Assembly (NCBI RefSeq): GCF_009695605.1
Contig: NZ_VUNQ01000010.1
Coordinates: forward strand, 31,899-95,898
Length of the DNA stretch: 64,000 nucleotides
Direction of reading: 5' to 3'
DNA from: Tissierella pigra
GTDB taxonomy: Bacteria; Bacillota; Clostridia; Tissierellales; Tissierellaceae
Shown here: positions 17,009 through 26,141 of the stretch, piece by piece
Position numbering within the stretch: position 1 is the stretch's first letter
Layout of the letters: each line of letters begins with the position of its first letter
The notes under the pieces: model-generated
The model's input: only the letters and a program-made list of their open reading frames with translations
Told to the model about the DNA's origin: nothing
The model's database searches: none
Program-made: the position numbers and the translations under genes

Positions 17009-18074
17009 CTACTTTACTATTAGCTGTCTTTTTCATCTTCCAGTTTTTATATATATTTTTAAAACCTGCTTCTCCTGCAATAAATAAAATTATTATGGAT
17101 TGAATAACTGATACTAGCTCTGATGGTATTCCTATGGAATTTTCCATAGCAATAGAACCAGTTTTCAATGCTCCAAAAAATATGGACATCAATACTACAC
17201 CTATAGGGTTGTTTTTTACGATTAATGCTATTAACATACCATCAAAGGCATATCCTGGGGATATATGCTGTAAAAACCTATAGTGAACTCCTAAAACTTC
17301 CAATGCCCCAGCAATTCCACATAATCCTCCTGAGATTACCATGGCTAATACCATTTGATTTTTATCTTTTATTCCTGCGTATCTGCTAAATATACTATTT
17401 TGCCCTACTATTTTGAAGTCATATCCATAGGAGGTTTTCTCCATTAAATAATAAATCACCACAGCTATAATCCCCATATAAAATATACTTGTATTCAATG
17501 TAGATAGTTTAACTAATCGAGAAAATCTAAATTGTTCTGCTACCATTTCTGTACCACCCATTTTACCTTGAGATGAAGCAAATGGGTAATTAACTAGATA
17601 TGCAGTAAATAGTGTGGCTACTGTATTTAACATTATTGTGGTTATTACTTCGTCTACTTTATATTTTACTTTCAATATGGCAGGAACAAAACCATAAGCT
17701 CCTCCAACTAATGCACCTGCAATAATTGCTAATATTATACCTATAATTCCTGGTAATCCAGTGAAGGTAATACCTACATAAGCTGCAGCAAATGCACCTA
17801 AATATAGTTGTCCTTCTCCTCCTACATTTGATATTCCAGCCCTAAATGCTATGGCTGTTGCCAGCCCAGTAATTACTAGGGGAACAGTTTTAGCAAAAGT
17901 AGTTGCTATATTATACTTTGATCCAAATGCTCCTGTTAATAAAGCCCCATATCCTACTAATGGACTTCTGCCATTTGCTATCATAATCAATGCTCCTATT
18001 AAAAGTGATGCAAATATGGATATAAATAAGGAATTTAGATATTGGAGGTTCTTATTCTTAGTTAATCTTTCCAT
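16992..18074 (-). CDS. nupP: Nucleoside ABC transporter permease (NupP/YufP type)
   Basis: The first permease of the importer, 360 residues with about ten hydrophobic segments. It includes TGLATAIAFRAGISNVGGEGQLYLGAF, which parallels the NIGMEG motif of its partner, and the coupling region with NSIFSRYAGIKDKNQMVLAMVISGG. It would form a heterodimer with the following permease. The gene begins 15 bases after the ATPase gene. Confidence 0.87.
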   Translation of the reverse strand: MERLTKNKNLQYLNSLFISIFASLLIGALIMIANGRSPLVGYGALLTGAFGSKYNIATTFAKTVPLVITGLATAIAFRAGISNVGGEGQLYLGAFAAAYVGITFTGLPGIIGIILAIIAGALVGGAYGFVPAILKVKYKVDEVITTIMLNTVATLFTAYLVNYPFASSQGKMGGTEMVAEQFRFSRLVKLSTLNTSIFYMGIIAVVIYYLMEKTSYGYDFKIVGQNSIFSRYAGIKDKNQMVLAMVISGGLCGIAGALEVLGVHYRFLQHISPGYAFDGMLIALIVKNNPIGVVLMSIFFGALKTGSIAMENSIGIPSELVSVIQSIIILFIAGEAGFKNIYKNWKMKKTANSKVGEKIV

Positions 18075-18088
18075 TTAATTCACCTTCT

Positions 18089-19624
18089 TTAAATTTGTAT
18101 GTTCTTTCCAGTCATATAGAGTCCGATTTCTTGCTTTGAAATTTCGCCTTCCTTAAATTCTCCTGTAATAATTCCTTCATAAATAGTTATTATCCTATCA
18201 GATAATCTAAATATTTCATCTAGTTCAGCTGAAACCAACAAAATAGCACAACCTTGATTTCTCTTCTCAATTATTTGGCTATGAATAAATTCAATCGCCC
18301 CTATATCTACTCCCCTAGTTGGTTGAGATATAATCAGTATAGGAGTATTAAAGGAAAACTCCCTAGCTATAATTACTTTTTGCATATTTCCACCAGATAA
18401 ATTCCCAACTAAAACATCTTCTGAAGGAGTTCTTATATCAAACTCTTTTATTAGTTTTCTACTTTTGGATTTAATCTTTGATTTATTCAAATGAATGCCT
18501 TTAATAGCATATGGTTCATTATGCTGATTTCCCATAAGGATATTTTCTGAAATTGAGGCATCTTTAGATAGACCCATGGCAAGTCTATCCTCTGGAACAT
18601 GGGCAATACCCAGCTCTCTTATATCCCTTGGAGACTTATTGGAAATTTCAACTCCATTGATAAATATTTGTCCACTTTCCTTTTCTCTAAGTCCAGTTAA
18701 GACTTCTACTAACTCCGACTGTCCATTTCCTTCTATTCCTGCAATTCCTAGAATTTCTCCCGATTTTAAACTTAAATCTATGCTTCTCAAAGCTATAAGA
18801 CCTCTATTATCTCTAGCCCTTAATTTTTCTACCTTTAGCATTTCTTCATGTTTTCTATTTTCTATATGCTTCTTGTCTATTTTGTTAAATAATACTTCTC
18901 TGCCTACCATCATTTCTGCTAAAATCTTTTCATTGGCGTCCTTTGTATCTAAAGTGCCTATCATCTTTCCTTGTCTCATTACACTTACTCTATCAGAAAT
19001 AGATAATACTTCTTGAAGCTTATGGGTAATTATTATTATTGTCTTTCCCGATTCATCTACTAATCTTTTTATTACTTTAAATAATTCATCCGTTTCCTGT
19101 GGAGTCAAAACAGCCGTTGGCTCATCTAATATTAAAACATCTGCTCCTTTATAAAGAGCCTTTAGTATCTCAACTCTTTGTTGAACTCCTACAGATAATG
19201 ACTCCACCTTTAACTTCGGGTCAACTGTTAAACCATAAGTCTCTGATAACTTTTTTGTAGATTCTATAGCTTTTTCTTTATCTACAAATATTTTTCTTTT
19301 TGTAGGTTCTGTTCCCAATACTATATTTTCTGCCACAGTAAATGAAGGAACCAACATAAAATGTTGATGAACCATACCAATTCCTATTTTTATTGCATCT
19401 AAAGGACTAGTCATTTTGATGGGTTTCCCATTATAATAAATATCTCCTGTAGTTGGTTCATGAAGTCCATACAATATATTCATCAGTGTAGATTTTCCCG
19501 CACCATTTTCTCCAATTATTGCATGAATTTCTCCTTTTCTAATATCAAGGTTTATATTATCATTAGCCAATACCTCAGGAAATTGTTTGGACACATTTTT
19601 TAACTCTAAAACCTTTTCATACAT
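18089..19624 (-). CDS. nupO: Nucleoside ABC transporter ATP-binding protein (NupO/YufO type)
   Basis: Energises the importer. Two ABC modules in one chain of 511 residues: module 1 has Walker A GENGAGKSTLMNI (residue 38), signature LSVGVQQRVEIL and Walker B VLILDEPTAVLTP; module 2 has the degenerate Walker A GIEGNGQSELVE (residue 296), signature LSGGNMQKVIIAREF and the changed Walker B ILIISQPTRGVD. That asymmetry is normal for sugar and nucleoside importers of this class. A stable hairpin separates it from the lipoprotein gene, which would let the binding protein be made in excess. Confidence 0.92.
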   Translation of the reverse strand: MYEKVLELKNVSKQFPEVLANDNINLDIRKGEIHAIIGENGAGKSTLMNILYGLHEPTTGDIYYNGKPIKMTSPLDAIKIGIGMVHQHFMLVPSFTVAENIVLGTEPTKRKIFVDKEKAIESTKKLSETYGLTVDPKLKVESLSVGVQQRVEILKALYKGADVLILDEPTAVLTPQETDELFKVIKRLVDESGKTIIIITHKLQEVLSISDRVSVMRQGKMIGTLDTKDANEKILAEMMVGREVLFNKIDKKHIENRKHEEMLKVEKLRARDNRGLIALRSIDLSLKSGEILGIAGIEGNGQSELVEVLTGLREKESGQIFINGVEISNKSPRDIRELGIAHVPEDRLAMGLSKDASISENILMGNQHNEPYAIKGIHLNKSKIKSKSRKLIKEFDIRTPSEDVLVGNLSGGNMQKVIIAREFSFNTPILIISQPTRGVDIGAIEFIHSQIIEKRNQGCAILLVSAELDEIFRLSDRIITIYEGIITGEFKEGEISKQEIGLYMTGKNIQI

Positions 19625-19663
19625 TTAAGTTTCACCTCTTAATCTCAAAAACTGTTTTAAAAT

Positions 19664-19687
19664 GGAGAAGTAGTTAACTACTTCTCC
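19664..19687 (-). terminator. Intercistronic hairpin after the BMP lipoprotein gene
   Basis: A perfect palindrome GGAGAAGTAGTTAACTACTTCTCC lacks a clean T-run on the minus strand (ATTTTAAAAC). It is likely a partial terminator or an mRNA stabiliser between binding protein and ATPase. Confidence 0.6.
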
Positions 19688-19695
19688 AATAATTA

Positions 19696-20748
19696 TTACT
19701 TACCTGTTGGTACTGTAATTTCTCCGCTAATGATTTTTGCCTTAATATCTTCAAGAGTGTTCTTCATATCTTCTGTTGCAAATTGCATCATATCATCTGT
19801 ACCATAAGCCATACCCACACCATCTTGAGCTAGGCCATAGTAAACAACCTTACCTTTTTCAACTTCATCTTTTTGGATTTTTTCTATAGTTTCATAAATT
19901 GATTTTCCTACTTCTTTAATCATTGAAGCAACTATATTATTTGGATTAATATAACGCTGATCTGAGTCTACTCCTATGGCATATTTACCATGTTCTGCAG
20001 CAGCCTCAAATACACCTTCTCCCGTTTTTCCTGCTGCTTGGAATATAATATCAGCTCCTCTTCCATAAAGAACTGTTGCATGTTCTTTACCTTTTGCAGG
20101 GTCTTCAAAGTCTTCTGCAAATGTTGTTTGAATTTCAATTTCTGAATCAATATACTTTGCTCCAGCTTCAAATCCTATTTGGTAGTTTCTGATTACAGGA
20201 ATATCCATTCCTCCAACCATACCTATTAGTTTACTGTCATCTATACCTTCTATAGATGTTTCTGTTGTAAGCATAGCAGCCAATGCTCCTGCTAAAAAAG
20301 CTCCTTCATTTTCTGCATAAGAAACAGTAATTAAATTATCCATCCCTTCTATTTCATTATCTACATATATATAATTAACGTCTGGGAACTCTTTTGCAAC
20401 ATCTTGTACAACATCAAAGAATTCAAAACCTACTACTGCTACAATTGAACCATATTGTGATGCTTGTACTACTTGATCATTTAATAAAGACGAATCATTC
20501 CTACATTCATATACCTTATACTCAATTCCGAAATCTTTTTTAGCTTTTTCTACACCTTCGTGGGATGAATCATAGAAAGAACGATCTCCTAAACCACCAG
20601 CTAATACTAATCCTACTTTTACTCCTTCTCCAGCTGTATCTCCTGAGTTATTAGAAGCACCTGGCACATCATTAGCTTTTTTACAACCTGATAATGCTAA
20701 AGATACTGTCAGCATCAGTACTAAAAAAATCGTAAGTTTCTTTTTCAA
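19696..20748 (-). CDS. nupN: BMP-family nucleoside-binding lipoprotein (NupN type)
   Basis: Extracellular receptor of the importer, anchored by lipid. The signal peptide MKKKLTIFLVLMLTVSLA ends in the lipobox LSGC, giving a lipidated Cys at residue 21. The BMP (Med/PnrA) domain follows, with KVGLVLAGGLGDRSFYDSSHEGVEKA, VAVVGFEFFDVVQDVA, and IGMVGGMDIPVIRNYQIGFEAG, all usual for PnrA-like purine nucleoside receptors. Length 350 is typical. First gene of a six-gene operon; the Crp/Fnr gene lies 66 bases upstream on the same strand. Confidence 0.92.
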   Translation of the reverse strand: MKKKLTIFLVLMLTVSLALSGCKKANDVPGASNNSGDTAGEGVKVGLVLAGGLGDRSFYDSSHEGVEKAKKDFGIEYKVYECRNDSSLLNDQVVQASQYGSIVAVVGFEFFDVVQDVAKEFPDVNYIYVDNEIEGMDNLITVSYAENEGAFLAGALAAMLTTETSIEGIDDSKLIGMVGGMDIPVIRNYQIGFEAGAKYIDSEIEIQTTFAEDFEDPAKGKEHATVLYGRGADIIFQAAGKTGEGVFEAAAEHGKYAIGVDSDQRYINPNNIVASMIKEVGKSIYETIEKIQKDEVEKGKVVYYGLAQDGVGMAYGTDDMMQFATEDMKNTLEDIKAKIISGEITVPTGK

Positions 20749-20814
20749 GAAAAATACCTCCTTATTTTATATTATTTTTTATATAAAATCGATTATCTCG
20801 ATTCTATTTCATAG

Positions 20815-21501
20815 TTATTCATTTTTACTTGTTTTTTCTTGAAGTTTCAATCCATTAATATCTATTATGGTAATATAATTATTTGATACATCTATTAAAT
20901 TACTTTCCTTTAACTGCTGAAGAACTCTATTTATACTTCTAGATGTAACTGCAAACTGCTCACTTAACTGTTCCTTATTTATATCAATTTGTATTCCAGT
21001 GCCCGATTTAACTCCAGAATCTGTTCTATATAAAAGATAATTACATATTCTGTATTTTAAGGAATATAGAGTATTTTCTCCTGCTAATTTAGATAATGTA
21101 TAAAAATTATGACATAATGTTTTCATTATATGTAGGGAGAAATGTCTATCTTTATCTATCCATTTTAGAAAGCTATCTCTATCTATTCGTATTAATTGAA
21201 TATCTGTCAAAGCTTCAATGGAACATCCATAGGGCTTATTATCAAATATCTCCAGTTCTCCAAAATAATCTCCCTTTTTATATATAGCTTGAGAATATTT
21301 TTTACCATTCTCCCCATTTATACATATGTTGGCATATCCATTTACTATAATATAAAAATATTCATATACTATACCCTGTTGACAGATTATTTGCCCCTTT
21401 GTATAGTTCATGCTTTCCCATTTATTAAGAATGCTGTATGGGCAATCTTTTAGAATCTTTTTTATTATCTTATTAGACTCGATAATTTCTATTATATTCA
21501 C
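20815..21501 (-). CDS. Crp/Fnr-family transcription regulator
   Basis: Residues about 30-130 form the cyclic-nucleotide-binding-type sensor (VYEYFYIIVNGYANICI; YKKGDYFGELEIFDNKP), and the C-terminal HTH has SEQFAVTSRSINRVLQQLKESNLI. No Cys cluster for an iron-sulfur centre is visible, so it resembles the Crp side more than Fnr. A longer frame back to 21552 is open, but the GTG at 21501 follows AAAGGAG by 9 bases and gives a 228-residue protein of normal size, so I place the start there. It sits just before the nucleoside importer operon and is the obvious candidate regulator. Two TGTCCT-type sites precede it. Confidence 0.88.
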   Translation of the reverse strand: MNIIEIIESNKIIKKILKDCPYSILNKWESMNYTKGQIICQQGIVYEYFYIIVNGYANICINGENGKKYSQAIYKKGDYFGELEIFDNKPYGCSIEALTDIQLIRIDRDSFLKWIDKDRHFSLHIMKTLCHNFYTLSKLAGENTLYSLKYRICNYLLYRTDSGVKSGTGIQIDINKEQLSEQFAVTSRSINRVLQQLKESNLIDVSNNYITIIDINGLKLQEKTSKNE

Positions 21502-21545
21502 TAAATTCGCTCCTTTAAGTATATAGTAAATTAAAATCATTTTAA

Positions 21546-21620
21546 AGGACATCTGTCCTAAAAAGACATACTTTTTCTATTAATTATACTATATATAAAA
21601 AAAATTAGGAATTGTGTCCT
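21546..21620 (-). promoter_or_regulatory. Promoter with two operator-like palindromes before the Crp/Fnr gene
   Basis: AGGACATCTGTCCT at 21546-21559 is a perfect inverted repeat, and AGGAATTGTGTCCT at 21607-21620 is a second, weaker copy 61 bases away. Between them, on the minus strand, lies a -10 TATAAT at 21588-21583, so one site would flank the -35 side and the other the early transcript. This fits autoregulation, but is inference. Confidence 0.5.
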
Positions 21621-21634
21621 TCTATATCAAATTA

Positions 21635-21672
21635 AAAAGATTATTCTTCAACTTTTTAAGAATAATCTTTTT
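21635..21672. terminator. Terminator after xpt
   Basis: AAAAAGATTATTCTT pairs with AAGAATAATCTTTTT around an 8-base loop, giving T-runs on both strands. Confidence 0.85.
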
Positions 21673-21686
21673 AATTTAACACAATA

Positions 21687-22265
21687 TTATCTAAATATTA
21701 TTTTACCATTTTCTATGGAATCTACAATAGCCAAGGATTCTAATTTTATACCTTTATCTCGTAAATTTTTGCCACCATTTTGAAAGCCCTTTTCTATAAC
21801 TATTCCTACACCAATTAAATTGCTATTAGATTGATTTATTATATCTATTAATCCTTCTGCTGCCTTTCCCTTAGCAAGAAAGTCATCTAATATAAGTATG
21901 TTTTCTCCCTTATTTAAATATTTCTTAGATACCCTTATGGTATAGGTTTTATCCTTAGTATAAGAATATACTTTACTTTCATATGTATCTTTATCAAGAT
22001 TTTTTGAATCAGTTTTCTTTGCAAAAACCACAGGTACATTGAAATACTGTGCCACAATAACAGCTATGGCAATACCTGATGCTTCTATAGTAAGTATTTT
22101 GTCTATTTTTTCTAAGGAAAATCTTGATTTAAACTCCTTACCTATTTCATTTAATAGCTCTACGTCTATCTGATGGTTTAAAAAACTATCTACTTTAACT
22201 ATATTCCCTTCCTTAATATCTCCATCTTTATTTATTCTCTGTTTTAATAGTTCCATATTATTCAC
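21687..22265 (-). CDS. xpt: Xanthine phosphoribosyltransferase
   Basis: Salvages xanthine to XMP with PRPP. The 192-residue protein starts [19 protein letters not shown] like the Bacillus Xpt, has [27 protein letters not shown] near residue 58, and the PRPP loop [13 protein letters not shown] near residue 125. It lies 55 bases behind a nicotinamidase-like gene on the same strand. Xpt is usually paired with a xanthine permease and a purine riboswitch; neither is seen beside it here, and the 55-base gap is too short for the riboswitch. Its substrate xanthine is also the expected product of the molybdenum hydroxylase 26 kb away. Confidence 0.94.
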   Translation of the reverse strand: MNNMELLKQRINKDGDIKEGNIVKVDSFLNHQIDVELLNEIGKEFKSRFSLEKIDKILTIEASGIAIAVIVAQYFNVPVVFAKKTDSKNLDKDTYESKVYSYTKDKTYTIRVSKKYLNKGENILILDDFLAKGKAAEGLIDIINQSNSNLIGVGIVIEKGFQNGGKNLRDKGIKLESLAIVDSIENGKIIFR

Positions 22266-22320
22266 TCCAATAATTAATTTATATTATCGTATAATAACTA
22301 TTAGATTTATGCAAGATATA

Positions 22321-22845
22321 TTATTTAATCTGTATTTGGCAAATTTTCATTGCATTTAGTGCATTTTTATGACTTTCTTTAGTTACGCCTGCACAGCAAT
22401 TTTCATCCACAGAGATTTTCACTTCTGGTAAAAATGTTTTTATAGTAAGAGCATTGGATATTACACAAATATCTGTACAGATACCTACTAATTCTATTTC
22501 ATCTATGGGTTCTTTCTTATTCATTTCTTCTAGTTCTAAAATTAAGTCCTTTGAACCAAAGGTTACTTTGTTATAGATAACATTCTGAGGGCTTATTATC
22601 TCTTGAATATCCTTATGTATTTCCCATCCCAATGTACCTTCTATACAGTGTTCTATAGGTAAATTTCTGCCTTCCTGGGTGGATAAATAGTCTCCTTGGT
22701 GAGTATCTCTTGTGTATATTATCTTTCCTTCAAATTCTTTAATTTTCTGGACTACATTTGGAACAATACTTACTGCCTCTTTTGTACCTAATGAACCGTC
22801 TATAAAATCATTTTGCATATCAACAACTAATAACACTTTGTTCAT
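22321..22845 (-). CDS. Nicotinamidase-like isochorismatase-fold hydrolase
   Basis: Cysteine amidase likely converting nicotinamide to nicotinate for NAD salvage. The catalytic triad can be placed: Asp in VVDMQNDF (residue 9), Lys in YNKVTFGS, and the nucleophile Cys in GICTDICVISNAL near residue 125. The metal site typical of PncA is recognisable in RDTHQGDYL and IEHC. Length 174 is close to the family. The gene precedes xpt with a 55-base gap, a nucleotide-salvage pairing. Other amide substrates cannot be excluded. Confidence 0.85.
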   Translation of the reverse strand: MNKVLLVVDMQNDFIDGSLGTKEAVSIVPNVVQKIKEFEGKIIYTRDTHQGDYLSTQEGRNLPIEHCIEGTLGWEIHKDIQEIISPQNVIYNKVTFGSKDLILELEEMNKKEPIDEIELVGICTDICVISNALTIKTFLPEVKISVDENCCAGVTKESHKNALNAMKICQIQIK

Positions 22846-22878
22846 TTGAATTCACCCTCCTTTTTTTATTTTATAAAC

Positions 22879-23841
22879 TTATTCTCTGCCTAATAACTTT
22901 TCTATAATCATATGAGTTTTATAACCTTCTTCAAAATCAACAATCTTAGCCTTTTCTCCTTCTATTGCCTTAAATACATTGTCTAATAAATCAACTAGAT
23001 GATTTTCTTCTTTAATATCTAATTTCTCTAAGACTGAATCTTTCGTAGCTATCCATAGCTCTCTCCAATTCTTTAAATATATAGATCCCTTTGTACCAAA
23101 TATCTTAAAACATAATTCTTCTTCCATACCTACATCAGTAACTCCATTGATTAACACTGGAACTCCTTTTACCATTCCCCTAGCAATAATGCTTTCTTCT
23201 GAAATCTGCGGATTTGCAGGATATTCTATAAAAGTACTTATATCTTCTATATCTCCAAATAGCCTTTGAATCATTTGAATGTAATGAGTAACCACCTCTC
23301 TTACAAAACCACCTTGCTCCCTTGATGTTATCCAATCGTTTTTTTGCCACAGTCTTGGCCAATGAGTAAAATAACCTTGAAACTCAACTCTAACTAGATC
23401 ACCAATAAATCCCTCATCTAAAAGCTCCTCTATCTTTTCATAGGCCTTCATATATATAGTAGGAAAGTTCATTCCATGAACTATATTTTTATCCTTAGCT
23501 GTTTTATACATTTCTTTTGCCTCATCTGTTGAATTTGCCAAAGGTTTCTCGCATATAAAATGTTTATCTGTCTTTAATACATCCATAGCTATGGGATAAT
23601 GATATTTTGGAGGCACCGCTAAATAAATAATATCTATATCTTTATCCTCCAATAACGCATTATAAGAATCTACAGCTTTTAACTTATACTTCTCTGTTAT
23701 TTCTCTTAGTCTACTAGTATTTACATCATATATCCCTTTTATATTTGATTTTGGATGATTGTTACTAGCATTTATTATTCTTTCTGCAACTACTCCTGCC
23801 CCTATGATTCCTATATTCATGTTTTTCTCCATTACATTCAT
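22879..23841 (-). CDS. Gfo/Idh/MocA-family NAD(P)-dependent oxidoreductase
   Basis: Predicted sugar or polyol dehydrogenase. Residues 10-130 are a Rossmann domain (NIGIIGAGVVAERIINAS; IYLAVPPKYHYP), with the active-site EKPLA motif in HFICEKPLANST near residue 98. The C-terminal half matches the GFO_IDH_MocA alpha/beta domain. Length 320 is usual. Three starts are possible (23841, 23832, 23820), the last two with better-spaced GGAG-like sites. The substrate is unknown; no sugar genes adjoin. It is 33 bases upstream of the nicotinamidase-like gene and may share its transcript. Confidence 0.85.
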   Translation of the reverse strand: MNVMEKNMNIGIIGAGVVAERIINASNNHPKSNIKGIYDVNTSRLREITEKYKLKAVDSYNALLEDKDIDIIYLAVPPKYHYPIAMDVLKTDKHFICEKPLANSTDEAKEMYKTAKDKNIVHGMNFPTIYMKAYEKIEELLDEGFIGDLVRVEFQGYFTHWPRLWQKNDWITSREQGGFVREVVTHYIQMIQRLFGDIEDISTFIEYPANPQISEESIIARGMVKGVPVLINGVTDVGMEEELCFKIFGTKGSIYLKNWRELWIATKDSVLEKLDIKEENHLVDLLDNVFKAIEGEKAKIVDFEEGYKTHMIIEKLLGRE

Positions 23842-23978
23842 CCTTCCTTTCCATCATAACAGGAACAAAGTTCATTCCTGATATTTTTATTATGTCTATA
23901 TTGTTATCTTATCATAAATTTTAAGTATTGGAACTGTTTATAAATAGATTTTATTAGTGCTATTAAAACAAGTTTAAA

Positions 23979-24006
23979 TTGAGAATTATTTGGTGTATTA
24001 TATATA
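23979..24006 (+). promoter_or_regulatory. Candidate promoter of the threonine aldolase gene
   Basis: TTGAGA and TATATA are spaced 16 bases apart, 31 bases before the start codon. Confidence 0.4.
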
Positions 24007-24036
24007 TAAGAAAATACTATAAACGGAGGAATAGAT

Positions 24037-25062
24037 ATGTATAGTTTTAGAAATGATTATAGCGAAGGTGCTCATCCGAGAATTTTAGAATTACTTATGA
24101 GCTCGAATTATGAACCCAATATAGGTTATGGAGAAGATATTCATAGTGACAGGGCAAAAGAATATATTAAGAGATTAATTGAAAGAGAAGATGCAGATAT
24201 ACATTTTATTCCTGGTGGAACTCAAACCAATATGCTGGTAATATCATCATTTTTACGACCACACCAATGTGTAATTTCAGCAGATACAGGTCATATAAAT
24301 GTTCATGAAACTGGTGCAATAGAAGCTACAGGTCATAAAGTAGTGGCTATGCCTTGCAAAGATGGTAAATTGACACCAGATATTATAAAGAAAGCTCTAA
24401 ATCATCATTCTGATGAACATATGGTACAGCCTAAGATGGTATATATATCCAACTGCACTGAGCTGGGAACCATATATTCAAAAGATGAACTAATATCAAT
24501 TCATGAGATATGTAAAAAAAATGAATTATTGTTATTTTTAGATGGTGCAAGAATAGGTTCAGCCCTTACATGTAAAACTAATGATTTAAATATTAAAGAT
24601 ATTGCCAATCTAGTAGATGTATTTTATATTGGTGGAACAAAAAATGGAGCGTTACTTGGAGAAGCTTTAATTATATTAAATAAAGATTTAAAAAAAGACT
24701 TCCGTTTTTTAATAAAACAAAGGGGAGCATTGGCTGCTAAAGGCTTTGTTTTAGGAATTCAATTTGAAGCATTATTTCAAGATGATTTATATTTTGAATT
24801 GGCAAAACATGCAAATGAAATGGCTGAAATATTAAAATCAATCATTGAAGAAACAGGATATACGTTTTATGCTGAACCATATACAAATCAAATATTTCCA
24901 ATATTTCCAGATACTTTACTTAAAAAGATGGAAAAAGAGTTCGTATATGAGTTTATTGAAAAGGTAGATGAAAATAATACTGCTGTACGATTTGTTACAT
25001 CCTGGGCAACTAAAGTTGAAGCTGTGGAGGCTGTAAGAGCTTTTTTAAATAAAAACAAGTAA
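24037..25062 (+). CDS. Low-specificity L-threonine aldolase family (PLP enzyme)
   Basis: PLP-dependent cleavage of threonine or allo-threonine to glycine and acetaldehyde. Typical marks are FRNDYSEGAHPRILELL at the start, NIGYGEDIHSDRAKEYI, HFIPGGTQTNMLVISSFL, TGHINVHETGAIEATGH where His stacks on PLP, LFLDGARIGSAL with the Asp that binds the pyridine nitrogen, and FYIGGTKNGALLGEALI with the PLP Lys near residue 205. At 341 residues it is full length. Monocistronic, with a strong GGAGG site. Glycine metabolism would connect it to purine fermentation only loosely. Confidence 0.92.
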   Translation: MYSFRNDYSEGAHPRILELLMSSNYEPNIGYGEDIHSDRAKEYIKRLIEREDADIHFIPGGTQTNMLVISSFLRPHQCVISADTGHINVHETGAIEATGHKVVAMPCKDGKLTPDIIKKALNHHSDEHMVQPKMVYISNCTELGTIYSKDELISIHEICKKNELLLFLDGARIGSALTCKTNDLNIKDIANLVDVFYIGGTKNGALLGEALIILNKDLKKDFRFLIKQRGALAAKGFVLGIQFEALFQDDLYFELAKHANEMAEILKSIIEETGYTFYAEPYTNQIFPIFPDTLLKKMEKEFVYEFIEKVDENNTAVRFVTSWATKVEAVEAVRAFLNKNK

Positions 25063-25066
25063 AACT

Positions 25067-25088
25067 AATGGGGACAATTGTCCCCATT
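25067..25088 (+). terminator. Hairpin after the threonine aldolase gene
   Basis: AATGGGGACAATTGTCCCCATT is a perfect palindrome but has only ATTCATTAAAT after it, so termination would be inefficient. Confidence 0.45.
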
Positions 25089-25175
25089 CATTAAATATTT
25101 ACTATTTAAGTTTTCTAAAGCATAATTTATTTTACCAATCAATATATATTTCTGTTCTAGAAGTCTATTTTCATT

Positions 25176-25532
25176 TTACTCTAATATATTTTTCCATTCA
25201 TCTTCTTTAAATCCAACAAAAACATACTTTTCACCTACTATAATAGGTCTTTTGACAAGCATACCATCTGTAGATAAAATATTTATCTTCTCATCATCGT
25301 TCATATCTGACAGTTTATCCTTTAATTTTAACTCCTTATAAACATTGCCACTTGTATTAAAGAACTTTTTTATAGGATAATTACTTTTGATAATCCACTG
25401 CCTTAATTCATCTTCAGTTGGATTGTTTTCTTTAATATTTCTTTCTTCATATTCTATATTATTTTCATCAAGCCACTTTCTAGCCTTCGTACAAGTAGTA
25501 CATCTTGGATAACATAATAATAAGTATTTCAT
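25176..25532 (-). CDS. ArsC/Spx-family thioredoxin-fold protein
   Basis: A 118-residue protein of the ArsC-like family to which Spx, MgsR and YffB belong. It has an N-terminal CxxC (C11 and C14 in PRCTTCTKARKWL), IEYEERNIKENNPTEDEL, and a cis-Pro region KRPIIVGEKYVFVGFKEDEW. The catalytic Arg set of true plasmid arsenate reductases is not evident, and there is no arsenic gene nearby, so a general thiol reductase or an Spx-like regulator is more likely. Single gene. Confidence 0.82.
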   Translation of the reverse strand: MKYLLLCYPRCTTCTKARKWLDENNIEYEERNIKENNPTEDELRQWIIKSNYPIKKFFNTSGNVYKELKLKDKLSDMNDDEKINILSTDGMLVKRPIIVGEKYVFVGFKEDEWKNILE

Positions 25533-25629
25533 AAAATCCTCCTTTAAGTATTTCTTTTATTTAACCTTTTTCTTATGGCAGTATTTTATATTTATAATAC
25601 TAAATCATTTTTTATTATACACCTCTTCT

Positions 25630-25908
25630 CTAAAAATAAAATATGTCTCTTAAAACTTTTAAACAAAATCCAATAACTATTGCTACTAAAATAGCTCTGC
25701 AAAAATTTCTCAGATTCATATTAGACTTTTTTCCGAATGTCCATATAGAAAACATTATGATATTAATTAGGGGTATAAATAATATTGTTATTACCCCTAC
25801 CCATTCCATAACAATCATTACAACTTCAGTATCACGAAAGCTGGAATATCCAGAAGGATTATCTTGAAATTTATTATTTTTAGTAATATCATAATCTTTG
25901 AAACCCAT
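25630..25908 (-). CDS. Small two-helix membrane protein of unknown function
   Basis: From the ATG at 25908, preceded by GAGGGAG, the frame gives 92 residues; the frame is open a further 18 codons upstream but without a good site. Residues 1-28 are polar (MGFKDYDITKNNKFQDNPSG). Two hydrophobic segments follow, about residues 30-53 (VVMIVMEWVGVITILFIPLI) and 70-88. The topology would leave a short KKSNMNLRNFCR loop inside. I do not recognise the family. Transcribed alone. Confidence 0.55.
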   Translation of the reverse strand: MGFKDYDITKNNKFQDNPSGYSSFRDTEVVMIVMEWVGVITILFIPLINIIMFSIWTFGKKSNMNLRNFCRAILVAIVIGFCLKVLRDIFYF

Positions 25909-26105
25909 TTCAGTCTCCCTCTCAACTAATATTTTATATACCCATTTATTATAAATTTTCATATATATTTCTAAATCTCCTTTTATATATGAAATTATTC
26001 TGCTCTTTCTTTATCCCTATATCTATATATTCCACAAATAAAACCAAAGTCCTTCTTTTCACCAATTTTTCTTGAAATCACTTATTATATTTAGCTTTGG
26101 ACTAT

Positions 26106-26138
26106 AAAAATCTTCTTATCTAAGATAAGAAGATTTTT
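26106..26138 (-). terminator. Terminator after the 190-residue unknown gene
   Basis: AAAAATCTTCTTATC pairs with its complement, loop TTAG region, with a T-run at the minus-strand end. It closes the gap 25963-26141. Confidence 0.85.
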
Positions 26139-26141
26139 ATT

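Noticed and set aside
20660..20680. Second TGGCAC match followed by TAGCT
   Set aside because: Located in the coding region of the BMP lipoprotein gene on the opposite strand, with a poor -12 element.
22266..22320. Purine riboswitch in front of xpt
   Set aside because: The gap is only 55 bases and lacks the conserved three-helix junction bases.
25176..25532. Arsenate reductase of an ars operon
   Set aside because: The fold fits ArsC/Spx but no arsenic genes adjoin and the typical catalytic Arg pattern was not evident, so I kept the broader call.
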